DNA of 64,000 nt from Candidatus Anammoxibacter sp. (GTDB lineage Bacteria; Planctomycetota; Brocadiia; Brocadiales; Anammoxibacteraceae), in contig JAIQZO010000043.1 of NCBI GenBank assembly GCA_021777055.1, positions 1 to 64,000 of the forward strand. The letters are read 5' to 3'. Positions 54,519 to 63,222 of the stretch are shown piece after piece (the stretch's first letter is position 1; every line of letters begins with the position of its first letter). The notes beneath the pieces are model-generated. The model saw only the letters and a program-made list of their open reading frames with translations, had not been told where the DNA came from and made no database searches. Position numbers and translations under genes: made by a program.

Positions 54519-56165
54519 TCAAGAATTAGTAGCAAAAATACCATCAATAAAAATAGCCATCTTTTCATTAAGGCTTGCAAGTAGATTAATCGCGTCTAAC
54601 GGTCTTTCGCAAATCGGTTGCCCTTTTATATTCATTGATGTATTGATTAGGCATGGCAAACCCGTCATAGACAGATGCTTTTTAAGCAAACGCACAATTG
54701 ACACAGAACTCTTTTCATCAATAATTTGCGGCCTACTGGTACCGTCTATATGAACCACAGCAGGAATCTTGTTCCTATATTGATCTCTTACCACTGCGGT
54801 TGCCAACATATGTCTCATCAGGTTGCTTTTGGGAGTTTCAAACACCTCATCGTAATAGTCGTTAAGAATTACTGGGGCAAGAGGTCGCCAATATTCTCTT
54901 CCTTTTAATTTATTAAGCCTTGTCAACATATTATATTGTGACGGCGACGCAAGTATACTCCTTTTACAAAGAGCCCGCGGCCCAAATTCACTTCGTCCTT
55001 CAAAAAACAGCAAAATCCCGTTTTCAGCCAAACAGCTGGATGCAAGTTTAATTGACTGTTCATGATCAATACTCTTTATCTTCATGCTTAAAGATTTTAA
55101 CATTTCAATGGATTCTCCACCCGAATAACTTTTACCCAACCCCATATCTATCTCTTGAAGCTTTTCAATATTTGTTCCGTTTAATTGACAAACCTCTAAC
55201 GCCGCTCCCAATGATGCCCCAGCATCGTGCGCAGCTGGAAATATCACTATCTCATCAAAACCTGATTCAGCGTAAAGCCTAGTGTTTATATTACAATTTA
55301 AAAACACACCCCCGGCTGCAACTAACGTCCTCTTCTGAGTTCTATCATTAACCATCTTTGCCAGTTCTATAATTGATTCCTCAAGATCACGTTGGGCGGT
55401 CGCCGCAGCATTAATATAGGCAGCTATATTCTGTGTGTCATTGTTACATGTGTGAGGATAAACATGCTGCTCTAAAGTGACCATCCAATCGTGAAAAACT
55501 TTATCACCAATAGTTTCAGCCACTGGGAATTCACGGGTTTCAGCTGTAGACTTCAGATGATTGGTAGAACTATACAATCTTTTTTTGATAGGTTTGCCAT
55601 AAGAGGCAAGACCCATTAATTTGCCCGGCGCCATGCATCCTAGACCGCAATACTCCGCCACCGATTCATAGTACAACCCAGGTGAATTTTTTATGTCAAT
55701 CCCACCTATCAACGAAACTTCGCCACAATTTATGTCATACGCGCTAACACTGCGGGTTTCTCCGTTTCCATCAACAACAAGCCCGGCTGCATCAACCTTT
55801 TCAGTTAAAATATAGCTGCTCATTAGATGCGAGAGATGATGATCGACCAATATGATCTTTTCGATGGATATCAAATTTAACAACAAAGCGGGAAATACAC
55901 TTGTAGTTATTTCCTTTTTATTTTCTTGAGGCGATCCAAGCATATAATCCCAACCGACAGCCCAGAAGTCCACGTCCTCAATCCCCCAACTGCAAAAGTC
56001 AAGGCATTCATTCACTGCAGTAAGAGGGAATAATCCAATTGCATGTTTGTTGCGTATAAGCTTCTCCTCTTCAGCAGCAAAAACAATCTTGCCGTCCAAT
56101 AACGCTACCGCCGCAGAATTATGGGCAGGGCTATTTGACCTGCAAACAATGCCTATTATTTTCAT
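54519..56165 (-). CDS. NodU/CmcH-type carbamoyltransferase
   Basis: 548 residues from the ATG at 56165 (AGAGGTG three bases upstream); the longer frame runs into the preceding gene. The N-terminal Kae1-like part (IGIVCRSNSPAHNSAAVALLDG, HHLSHLMSSY, VVDGNGETRS, GKLMGLASYG) and the C-terminal YrdC-like part (GPRALCKRSILASP, then REYWRPLAPVIL) are both present. Family enzymes (TobZ, CmcH, NodU) use carbamoyl phosphate and ATP to carbamoylate hydroxyls of sugars and antibiotics. Seventeen bases separate it from the preceding radical SAM gene. Carbamoylation of the cluster's product is the natural inference. Confidence 0.92.
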   Translation of the reverse strand: MKIIGIVCRSNSPAHNSAAVALLDGKIVFAAEEEKLIRNKHAIGLFPLTAVNECLDFCSWGIEDVDFWAVGWDYMLGSPQENKKEITTSVFPALLLNLISIEKIILVDHHLSHLMSSYILTEKVDAAGLVVDGNGETRSVSAYDINCGEVSLIGGIDIKNSPGLYYESVAEYCGLGCMAPGKLMGLASYGKPIKKRLYSSTNHLKSTAETREFPVAETIGDKVFHDWMVTLEQHVYPHTCNNDTQNIAAYINAAATAQRDLEESIIELAKMVNDRTQKRTLVAAGGVFLNCNINTRLYAESGFDEIVIFPAAHDAGASLGAALEVCQLNGTNIEKLQEIDMGLGKSYSGGESIEMLKSLSMKIKSIDHEQSIKLASSCLAENGILLFFEGRSEFGPRALCKRSILASPSQYNMLTRLNKLKGREYWRPLAPVILNDYYDEVFETPKSNLMRHMLATAVVRDQYRNKIPAVVHIDGTSRPQIIDEKSSVSIVRLLKKHLSMTGLPCLINTSMNIKGQPICERPLDAINLLASLNEKMAIFIDGIFATNS

Positions 56166-56181
56166 TTTCACCTCTGAATTG

Positions 56182-57189
56182 TTATCTATAAAATCCGCAT
56201 CGACAACACAATGAATTTTTGTCCATTTGATTAAGGAAGAACTCTTTCCTAAAATCTCTATACTTTTCACCATCCCAAATCTCTTGCAAGCTTTCAACCG
56301 ACGCATCGCCTATAACATTCTCTGCGTTATAATCTGCGCAACATGGCACAATTTTACCATTAACTGTTATTGTCATGGATATAAAAGGCCATGAACACGG
56401 CCCAGACCAGAGCGCAGATTTCTCGCCCTCTATCTTAACATCGGGATAATGGAAAAGTGGTTTGATTAGAGCTTCAGCTCCGGCTTCACTCCACTTCCTT
56501 TTATAATCATGGCATTTCTCCGGAGTGTCATTAATTTCAATCAATTGAATATCTATTAAAGTATTCAAACGCAGTTTATCTCTTGACTCAAGTAGCAAAT
56601 CTATCCCTTTACAAGCCTTAGCGTAAGAGGCATTTTTACCTCTGATTGACTTATATGTCTCTTCATCGTGGCCGTCTAAAGCCACTATAATTCTATCAAT
56701 TCCGCTTGCAACAAGATCATAAGCTCTCTTTCCCGATAGTTGATCTGCGCTAATTGAAACGTGTACAGGAAATGAACAATGTTTTTTTATCCAGCTTACT
56801 CTCTCTTCAAACATTGGATCAGACAAAGGTGAGCCAAAATGGTGAAGCCTCAATCCCGTTGTCTCAATAGAATCGCGCCAATATTTAGCTTTAAACTCTT
56901 TATCATCATATTTTGTGCCACGCCTGGCCATATAATGGGTCTCTATTTGCAACAATAGATCTTTAAACAGTTCCATTTCCATATGCTCAACCGGTCTTGT
57001 CATTAACCCTCTGCCTCGAGGGCACATCACACATGAAAAAGGGCATGCGTTGGTAGTCTCTATCTGGTCAATAAAAGGAGTTTTGGAACGTTCCGCTTCT
57101 ATTTGCTCCCAATACTGTAAAAGTTGAGAACCTTCCTGAACAATTACATGCTTCCAGTCAAATTGATTTTCTAAGCAGAAATCAAGCAT
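56182..57189 (-). CDS. Radical SAM/SPASM protein (carbamoyltransferase-associated)
   Basis: 335 residues. Ligands C49-PFS-C53-VM-C56 and the following PRG; the GGEP block is replaced by RLHHFGSPLSDP, as in some SPASM families; ISADQLSGKR and IIVALDGHDEETYKSIRG follow. C-terminal cysteines GPCSW, KIVPCCADYN and SLCCRCGFY supply auxiliary clusters. It differs from the tandem set in both halves and is a separate subfamily. It is directly upstream of the carbamoyltransferase. Substrate unknown. Confidence 0.87.
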   Translation of the reverse strand: MLDFCLENQFDWKHVIVQEGSQLLQYWEQIEAERSKTPFIDQIETTNACPFSCVMCPRGRGLMTRPVEHMEMELFKDLLLQIETHYMARRGTKYDDKEFKAKYWRDSIETTGLRLHHFGSPLSDPMFEERVSWIKKHCSFPVHVSISADQLSGKRAYDLVASGIDRIIVALDGHDEETYKSIRGKNASYAKACKGIDLLLESRDKLRLNTLIDIQLIEINDTPEKCHDYKRKWSEAGAEALIKPLFHYPDVKIEGEKSALWSGPCSWPFISMTITVNGKIVPCCADYNAENVIGDASVESLQEIWDGEKYRDFRKEFFLNQMDKNSLCCRCGFYR

Positions 57190-57318
57190 AAGATTTAATA
57201 AATTATCCTAAGAGTTCGGAAAGTAATAACGTGGATTTTTTGGCCTTTAGATTCTTGCTCCGTAATTCTACAAATTTATCTCGCACATTTTATAATCAAC
57301 TGAAAATAAAGTTTTTTT

Positions 57319-57387
57319 TAAGTTCAAGGTTCAAAGGTTCAAAGGTTAATATACGGAAATAAAAAAAACCTTGAACCTTGAACTTTT
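57319..57387. repeat. Inverted repeat of GTTCAAGGTTCA low-complexity units
   Basis: AAGTTCAAGGTTCAAAGGTTC on the left, minus its last base, faces AACCTTGAACCTTGAACTT on the right around a 25-base A-rich loop. Similar units occur near 48240 and 13845. Confidence 0.7.
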
Positions 57388-57420
57388 AAACCCCAAAAAT
57401 TTCAAACATTTTTGGCTAGA

Positions 57421-57519
57421 TTTAGGTTGAATTTGTTCAATCTGATTGAGTCGCACTGAAAGCGAGCCTTAGCTGAGTTGAGGATGCCATGATTGAAGAT
57501 TAGGCAAAGTCAACCTAAA
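57421..57519. mobile_element. Diverged 99-bp relative of the MITE-like family
   Basis: Ends TTTAGGTTGA and TCAACCTAAA are perfect inverted repeats, unlike the AAGGAACGTG ends of the 181-bp copies. The core shares ATTTGTTCAA, GATTGA, CCTTAGC, GTTGAGGA and GATTGAAG in the same order and spacing with copy 2. It appears to be a shorter family member with exchanged ends. Confidence 0.55.
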
Positions 57520-57624
57520 GGATTAAGATCAAAAAGTTTAAATTAGCGTCTATGACAGGCTTTTTAGCTTTCAAATTTCCCACAAGTTTATAATCTTAAT
57601 CCACTAGGTTACGATTAAAATCAT

Positions 57625-57836
57625 ATGCCCCTGAAAGGGGCGGATATACCAGCCCAGGGCAACGCCCTGGAAAAAAAAGACAAAAGAAATATAGCCCTGT
57701 AAGGGCGTAACATACATTAACGATGAATCTGGAAAATATGTTGCACCCATTCAGGGTGCAAATTAATTGGTTATCGTTAACCCAGGGCGCTACCCTGGGC
57801 TGGTATGTGTAACCCCGTTGGGGAATTTTGCATATT
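57625..57836. repeat. Six-hairpin repeat train, copy 2
   Basis: Same order as copy 1 at 20257-20465. The first stem is GCCCCTGAAAGGGGC instead of GACCCTGAAAGGGTC, a paired change on both sides; the last is ACCCCGTTGGGG. Hairpins 2-4 are identical in sequence. Confidence 0.85.
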
Positions 57837-57972
57837 TTTCGATCTTTCGATTTTCAGTTAATTGTAAATTTATTATCTTAGTCCATACTCTGCGATTAGG
57901 ATTAAAACTATAGTAATTTTTGGTGGGTAATGCCAACCCTAGATTATTAACAAAATGAAAATCCCTCTACAA

Positions 57973-59478
57973 TCAAATCATTTCTTTTCGAACCCTAAGC
58001 ACTCCATATTTTAAAAGTTTCATCATGGAAACCCTTTCAATTGAAACCGGCGAGCCGGCTTTAATAGTCTTCCAATGAAAGAAATCTTCACCAACCTCAA
58101 ATCGCTTATATAAGTTTTCCATCTCATTACGTACATCCGCGTTTTCTACAAAACCCATCACATCACTTAATTCTATTGTTCCTTTTCCAACCCTATGCTT
58201 TCCATTTAAAAGATTAGAACCAAAATGCGAAAACACCGTAGACATCCATGGACGCGAACTGTTTCGCGGTGGCAGATCTTTTGCTATTTTAATCCTGTCT
58301 TCAATGAGTTTTATATAAGAGGCACCCACTGACTTCCATGAATATTTATTGAGGGCCTTCTTTCGCGCTTCAACGGCCATAGACACCCTTAAGTCTTTAT
58401 CAGAACCAAGCTTTTCCATCGCATCTACCAACACCTGTAAATCAAGCCCCATAATTTCAGAAGACGATTTTACCAATGTTTCAAGGTTTGAACAATCCAA
58501 AATAGTCGCATCAAAATTTGTTGAAACTAATATGCCATTCTTTCCATCATCAACAATGTTTCTAAAACCATCCCAATCCGATGCGATTATCGGAAGGCCA
58601 TTTGCCATGGCTTCTATATTGGCCAAGCCAAACATTTCCTGAATATGATCTGAAACGTTTACGAGCATATCCGCCCCGGCCAGAGACTGGTCACGCTCAT
58701 CCTTGGTTGCGTTAGGCAACCACTCACAAAATCTATCAATGCCAAGTTTACAAGCAACCATTTTCAACTGTTCAACCTTCCCGGTTTCATCTCCGCCCAT
58801 GGCCACCAACCTGGCATTTGGCACTTTATTGTTTTTGATAACTTCACTAAAAGCCAACAACAGAGGTGTAAGGTCTGCTTTATAAGTCTCATGAAATCGC
58901 CCAAACCATAAAAAAACAATTTCATCATCTTTCCAGCCGCGTTGTTTGCGTGCAGACTCCCTGGAATAGCTATGGGTTGGCTGAAACGTGCCAAGAGGAA
59001 TGACCTCGATGTCTGCATCAGGATATGATTCGTTTATTCCCGCATATTTAAACATTTTATTCAGAGCTTTTGCTCCTTCATCTGAGATTGTTACAGCAAC
59101 ATCTGAGGCGTGCCTTGCCGGATTACAGGCCCAAGCCACCATTGTATCCATTTGATTAACCAAATCGTGACACAATGAGATAATCGGTACTGTATACGGA
59201 ATGGCTAAAGCTGCCAATTCAAGCCCAAATCCAGTTTGTATATATTGCGTATACATGGCTGAAATCTTACCGCTTGATATAAGTTTAGCCGCTTCAATCT
59301 GGTTGATAGGCTCTGCAGTAACCTGTTTTTCGTCACCAATTTTGCCAAACCAGACTTCAGAAACTTTTACCCCAGACATTTCGAACATTTTTGGAATGTC
59401 TGCGGTTGCTGTATACAATCCTGCGTATCCAAGACGCCCCATACCAAGATGATCAGTGTTTAAAGTTAAAATATGCAT
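57973..59478 (-). CDS. GT4-family glycosyltransferase
   Basis: 501 residues, a GT-B fold. The N-terminal half has a loose acceptor domain. The C-terminal half begins with IVFLWFGRFHETYKADLTPLL, the usual donor-domain strand, and has EMFGLANIEAMANGLPIIAS near 280-300, the E-x7-E catalytic motif. About 110 residues after the catalytic domain are an extra C-terminal region. Soluble. It probably transfers a nucleotide-activated sugar in the cluster pathway. Ninety-two bases separate it from the aminotransferase gene. Sugar and acceptor unknown. Confidence 0.88.
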   Translation of the reverse strand: MHILTLNTDHLGMGRLGYAGLYTATADIPKMFEMSGVKVSEVWFGKIGDEKQVTAEPINQIEAAKLISSGKISAMYTQYIQTGFGLELAALAIPYTVPIISLCHDLVNQMDTMVAWACNPARHASDVAVTISDEGAKALNKMFKYAGINESYPDADIEVIPLGTFQPTHSYSRESARKQRGWKDDEIVFLWFGRFHETYKADLTPLLLAFSEVIKNNKVPNARLVAMGGDETGKVEQLKMVACKLGIDRFCEWLPNATKDERDQSLAGADMLVNVSDHIQEMFGLANIEAMANGLPIIASDWDGFRNIVDDGKNGILVSTNFDATILDCSNLETLVKSSSEIMGLDLQVLVDAMEKLGSDKDLRVSMAVEARKKALNKYSWKSVGASYIKLIEDRIKIAKDLPPRNSSRPWMSTVFSHFGSNLLNGKHRVGKGTIELSDVMGFVENADVRNEMENLYKRFEVGEDFFHWKTIKAGSPVSIERVSMMKLLKYGVLRVRKEMI

Positions 59479-59570
59479 TTTTTTATTAATAACTGTTTAT
59501 CGTTTTTACACGTTTTCAGGTAGAAATTTTAATAGAATAGAAAAAAGTAAAAATAGGATAAACCCATTGC

Positions 59571-60725
59571 TTAAACCATTTCCAACAACAAATCACAAAC
59601 CTCTTTAATTTCTGTCTGCTTGAGCCCCACATACAAGGGCAAAGATAAGGTAGAATCTCTGGCAAAAATAGCTGACGGAAATTGATCGTCGTTTATATCA
59701 AAACTATAATTTTTCCAAATCGAATGGGAAGGTAAACAATATCCGCCATTCATGAGAAAAACCCCCTTCTTCCGCGCCTCCTTAACAATGCCATCTCTTT
59801 TCTCTTTACCACCATCTTTAATCACCACAATATACTGCTGCAACGCATTTGTTGATGGCCAGTTATTAATGTCCTCAGGCGGCAAAAATATTTTATCTGT
59901 AGCCGATGATAACAATTTATTATATTGATTAAACAAATCCACTTTTTTTGAAGTAATTTCACTATAACGTTTAAGTTGAACTAACCCAACTGCAGCTTGA
60001 AGGTCGGTCATCCTATAGCTGTATCCAAGTTTTATAAAATCTTCTTCCCAAAATCCAGTAAAATCAACCTCCGTAAAATCCCAGACATTCGCCCCTTGAA
60101 AACGTAAACACCTCGCCTCATCACCCTTCTCTTTATTCGGTGTTATAAGTATGCCTCCGTCACCTGCGGTAAGCGGTTTTGACGATTGCAAACTATAACA
60201 ACCGTAATTGCCCCAAAGTCCGGCTGGTTTTCCCGACAATTCCGCGCCAAAAGCAGGGGCAGAATCTTCAATCACAATTAATCCTTTGTCACGGGCCCAA
60301 TCTGTCAATTTATCCATCGGGGCCATACGCCCGTATACATGAACAGGCATTATCGCCCTGGTTTTATTTGTCAATTTGTTCTCAAAGTCCTTAACATCAG
60401 AAGTGTGAAGCCATTTATCCACATCAACAAATACAGGAACAGCATTGCAATAAACAACAGCCTCTGCGGTAGCCACAAATCCCATAGAAGGGACAAGGAC
60501 TTCATCACCCGCACTTATGCCTGCGCATATTAAAGCCAAATGCAACGCTGCGGTTCCTGACGACAACGCAACCACTCTGTCATGTTCTATTCTTATATGT
60601 TCAGCTATTTTTTCCTCAAATAGTTTAACCTGTATTCCCTGCGCGATCCATCCGCTTCGGATTACTTTGATCAGAGCCTCTTCTTCTTCTTTTCCAAAAT
60701 TCGGTTTAAAAAGCGGAATTCGCAT
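59571..60725 (-). CDS. DegT/DnrJ/EryC1-family PLP aminotransferase
   Basis: 384 residues. PLP lysine is Lys183 in QSSKPLTAGDGG, followed by GILIT as usual. SSGTAALHLAL near 57, VIEDSAPAFGAE near 151 (Asp for the PLP ring), and RMTDLQAAVG near 239 complete the family pattern. These enzymes turn a 3- or 4-keto-sugar nucleotide into an amino sugar, or act as dehydratases in some cases. AGGAGA lies nine bases before the ATG, and only 13 bases separate it from the preceding gene. This supports an amino-sugar-like component in the product. Confidence 0.92.
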   Translation of the reverse strand: MRIPLFKPNFGKEEEEALIKVIRSGWIAQGIQVKLFEEKIAEHIRIEHDRVVALSSGTAALHLALICAGISAGDEVLVPSMGFVATAEAVVYCNAVPVFVDVDKWLHTSDVKDFENKLTNKTRAIMPVHVYGRMAPMDKLTDWARDKGLIVIEDSAPAFGAELSGKPAGLWGNYGCYSLQSSKPLTAGDGGILITPNKEKGDEARCLRFQGANVWDFTEVDFTGFWEEDFIKLGYSYRMTDLQAAVGLVQLKRYSEITSKKVDLFNQYNKLLSSATDKIFLPPEDINNWPSTNALQQYIVVIKDGGKEKRDGIVKEARKKGVFLMNGGYCLPSHSIWKNYSFDINDDQFPSAIFARDSTLSLPLYVGLKQTEIKEVCDLLLEMV

Positions 60726-60738
60726 ATTATATTGTCTC

Positions 60739-62052
60739 CTAACCTAAAAAAGTTATCTGGTTAACATAACCTCCGGGGTTTACCTCTTCTATATAAAATC
60801 TTGCAATTTCCTTAAACGTGTTTGTTGTGTCGATCTTAAGGTTCTTAAACATAGTCCTTTCCGGAAAATAGTCACAATATCCGAACGCATCAACTGGCAA
60901 TATGTCATCTTTAAACTGTTTGGCGATTGTAGTGTTTGGAAATGGGCAGACAATGGAAATATTAATAAACGTAGGACGAATACTCTTTAATAATCTTTTT
61001 AAAGCATAAATGTCATCTGGTGTCTCTTGAGGAAGTCCTATTAATAACAAGGCCCCTGGCTTAATACCATTTTTATGACACAAACTAAAAGACTCCTTGA
61101 TTTGATCAGTTGTAACGCCTTTGGCAAGATCTTTCAAAATTTTGTCGGAACCAGTTTCAACGCCAAAATTCATATACGAACAGCCTGCCTCTTTAGCTCT
61201 TAACAGCATCTCTTTCTCTATATCATCCACACGAGCAAGACACCCCCAATTAAATCTCCCAAGATCAGCAAGCTCTTTATATAGTTGTTCCAACCATTCT
61301 CTGGAACTCATAAACGAGGGATCAAAAAAATAGAACTCCTTAAGATCATGAGCAGAATATCTGTCAGCCATCTCCGTCATTTCACCTACAACATGTTCAA
61401 CCGGTCTCCTTCGCACTCCACCGTCGCTCATTTTGCGATCGCAAAACGTGCAATGATGAATACAACCTCGTGAAGCCATAATATGTGCAGTTGCATATCC
61501 CCTGGTAGATTTAGCGAAATCTAAATAATTTTCAAGCGGGTATAAATCCCATGCGGGAAAAGGTTGTTTCACAACGTCTACAAGTGGAGCATTACCACTG
61601 GACCTGATCAGCCCCCCATTATCTTTCCAAATCCAACCCGGTGGAAAAGAAGCCTCCTGGAATGGCATACCGTTTTCAACCAATGTTGGAATAGCATCTT
61701 CACCTTCGCCCATCAAAATCGCATCCGCATCTTGAAGCAATATTTCGCCTTTGATAGAAAACACGCCTCTGCCCGCAAAAAACAACCATGCGTTGGGATT
61801 ACTCTTACGCACAATACGTGCAGCCATTACCATTGTTCGTAACTGAACTATTGTACCACCTATACCGACGACATCAGCCTCAACATCATCCAACATCCGC
61901 CAAAATTTGATTTGTCCCCACGCACAAGAATCAATTATTGAAACCTTGTGCCCCAATTCTTCTAGGCGAGCAGCGATAATACCCACACCCAAAGGACAAA
62001 ACTCAGCAAAATCTACATGCCTCGCAGGCGGAAGAATTAATGCAATTCTCAT
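60739..62052 (-). CDS. Radical SAM protein with B12-binding-type N-terminal domain (2)
   Basis: 437 residues from the ATG at 62052; an in-frame TTG five codons upstream is less likely. N-terminal Rossmann domain with CPLGVGIIAARLEELGHKV, DVVGIGGT and GEGEDAI; no DxHxxG histidine. Core ligands SRGC197-IHH-C201-TF-C204; MNFGVETGSDKILK and KPGALLLIGLPQET as later SAM blocks. The class includes methyltransferases and ring-forming enzymes. Thirteen bases precede the aminotransferase gene, so the two are co-transcribed. Paralogous, but not close, to the enzyme at 44559. Confidence 0.9.
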   Translation of the reverse strand: MRIALILPPARHVDFAEFCPLGVGIIAARLEELGHKVSIIDSCAWGQIKFWRMLDDVEADVVGIGGTIVQLRTMVMAARIVRKSNPNAWLFFAGRGVFSIKGEILLQDADAILMGEGEDAIPTLVENGMPFQEASFPPGWIWKDNGGLIRSSGNAPLVDVVKQPFPAWDLYPLENYLDFAKSTRGYATAHIMASRGCIHHCTFCDRKMSDGGVRRRPVEHVVGEMTEMADRYSAHDLKEFYFFDPSFMSSREWLEQLYKELADLGRFNWGCLARVDDIEKEMLLRAKEAGCSYMNFGVETGSDKILKDLAKGVTTDQIKESFSLCHKNGIKPGALLLIGLPQETPDDIYALKRLLKSIRPTFINISIVCPFPNTTIAKQFKDDILPVDAFGYCDYFPERTMFKNLKIDTTNTFKEIARFYIEEVNPGGYVNQITFLG

Positions 62053-62123
62053 TACAGTTTCCCACAAATTTGAAGCATAGAAAATTATTGTTTAAACAGT
62101 ATTAAACAGAATAAAAGAAAACA

Positions 62124-63176
62124 TCATTTCTTACAATTATTAAAAATATGTCTAGCTACTCGTCCCCAATAAACGGAATCTATGTCTGGAATATTAATAT
62201 TGTTTTTACTAAACCATTTTTCGCTAAAAGAGGAATTCACTTCAGACAATTTTGCTTTGTCAGGAACAGGTGGGTATAAGCTGTCTATAAAACGTGTACT
62301 CACCGCTGACAACTTTGAGCGACACTCCATCCATTCTGAAGAATGTTGATAAAAAAGTTTAGGAGGTAGAAGATTTAAAGCCAACCCCATCTCTTCAAAT
62401 ATTCTAGACGCACTTAAACCAGCGAAACATGGCAAGTGTAACACAGATGGCACTTCCTGGTAATTTATTAGAGAGCATACTACTTTAGCCGCGATATCTA
62501 CCGGAACGGGAAAAATAGTCTGTTCAGGACCTAAAGGGAAAGATTCAATTTTTTTCTCCAACCACAATTTCACCGTGCGATAAAACCAGTCAGACGAAAC
62601 CGTAAACAAGCCGTTGCTCTCCCCTAAAACCGACCCTAGTCTAACTATAGTTGTAGATATATCTTTATGAAACTTCTTTACAGCCGTTTCAGCCAAAAAC
62701 TTTGTAAGCGCGTAAGCAGTGACAAAATCCTGCCCATTGTCAAAAGAATCTTCTGAATACTCACCTTCGCCATTGCCTCGAATAGACAAACTGCCCATAT
62801 ATATAAAACGATCAAACTGAGAAAGTCGCGAAGCTTCAACAAGTAGGTTCCAAGTAAGACCAAGATTTGTGTCTAAGACCTCCTTCTCGTTCATAAAATC
62901 AACCACTGCGGCGCAATGAATTATATGTGTTGTCTCATCCGGCAAAGTCGCAAAATTATTATCAACCACCTCAATGTATTTTAATCTTTTCCCACAACCA
63001 GATTCACGGTTAATCTGGTCGCAACGCTCTTTTGCACCATTTTCACCCATGGGGCGCAAAAGAACGTAAATTGAACAACCTGTTTTAGCAAGTTCTTTTA
63101 TTACGTGCCTTCCAAGCCAACCAGTAGCCCCGGTTAAAACGCAACACTTCTCTGAGAAATCATACCTGTCGAACAT
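62124..63176 (-). CDS. NAD(P)-dependent extended SDR, thioester-reductase/epimerase-like
   Basis: 350 residues. Rossmann motif GATGWLG (16-22), catalytic Ser129 and Y155-x3-K159. The segment HIIHCAAVVDFM, then NLGLTWNLLVEAS resembles the male-sterility/thioester-reductase branch, in which a carrier-bound acyl group is reduced and released as aldehyde or alcohol; sugar nucleotide epimerases share the fold and remain possible. The presence of a carrier protein in the cluster favours reductive release, but the gene lies 8 kb from it. Seventy-one bases separate it from the next gene downstream. Confidence 0.85.
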   Translation of the reverse strand: MFDRYDFSEKCCVLTGATGWLGRHVIKELAKTGCSIYVLLRPMGENGAKERCDQINRESGCGKRLKYIEVVDNNFATLPDETTHIIHCAAVVDFMNEKEVLDTNLGLTWNLLVEASRLSQFDRFIYMGSLSIRGNGEGEYSEDSFDNGQDFVTAYALTKFLAETAVKKFHKDISTTIVRLGSVLGESNGLFTVSSDWFYRTVKLWLEKKIESFPLGPEQTIFPVPVDIAAKVVCSLINYQEVPSVLHLPCFAGLSASRIFEEMGLALNLLPPKLFYQHSSEWMECRSKLSAVSTRFIDSLYPPVPDKAKLSEVNSSFSEKWFSKNNINIPDIDSVYWGRVARHIFNNCKK

Positions 63177-63222
63177 AATTTAACTGCAACTAAATGATTT
63201 ATAATTTACAAATCACAATGCC

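Larger units (their letters stand above)
57190..57972. other. Repeat-filled intergenic region inside the cluster
   Basis: About 780 bases holding an inverted repeat of AAGTTCAAGGTTC type (57319-57387), a diverged MITE core (57421-57519), and the second six-hairpin train (57625-57836). It divides the carbamoyltransferase part of the cluster from the glycosyltransferase part. No gene is seen. Confidence 0.7.

Noticed and set aside
44559..57189. Ribosomally made peptide (RiPP) cluster because of SPASM enzymes
   Set aside because: No small precursor-peptide gene with a leader, no RiPP recognition domain and no peptidase/exporter were found near the radical SAM genes.
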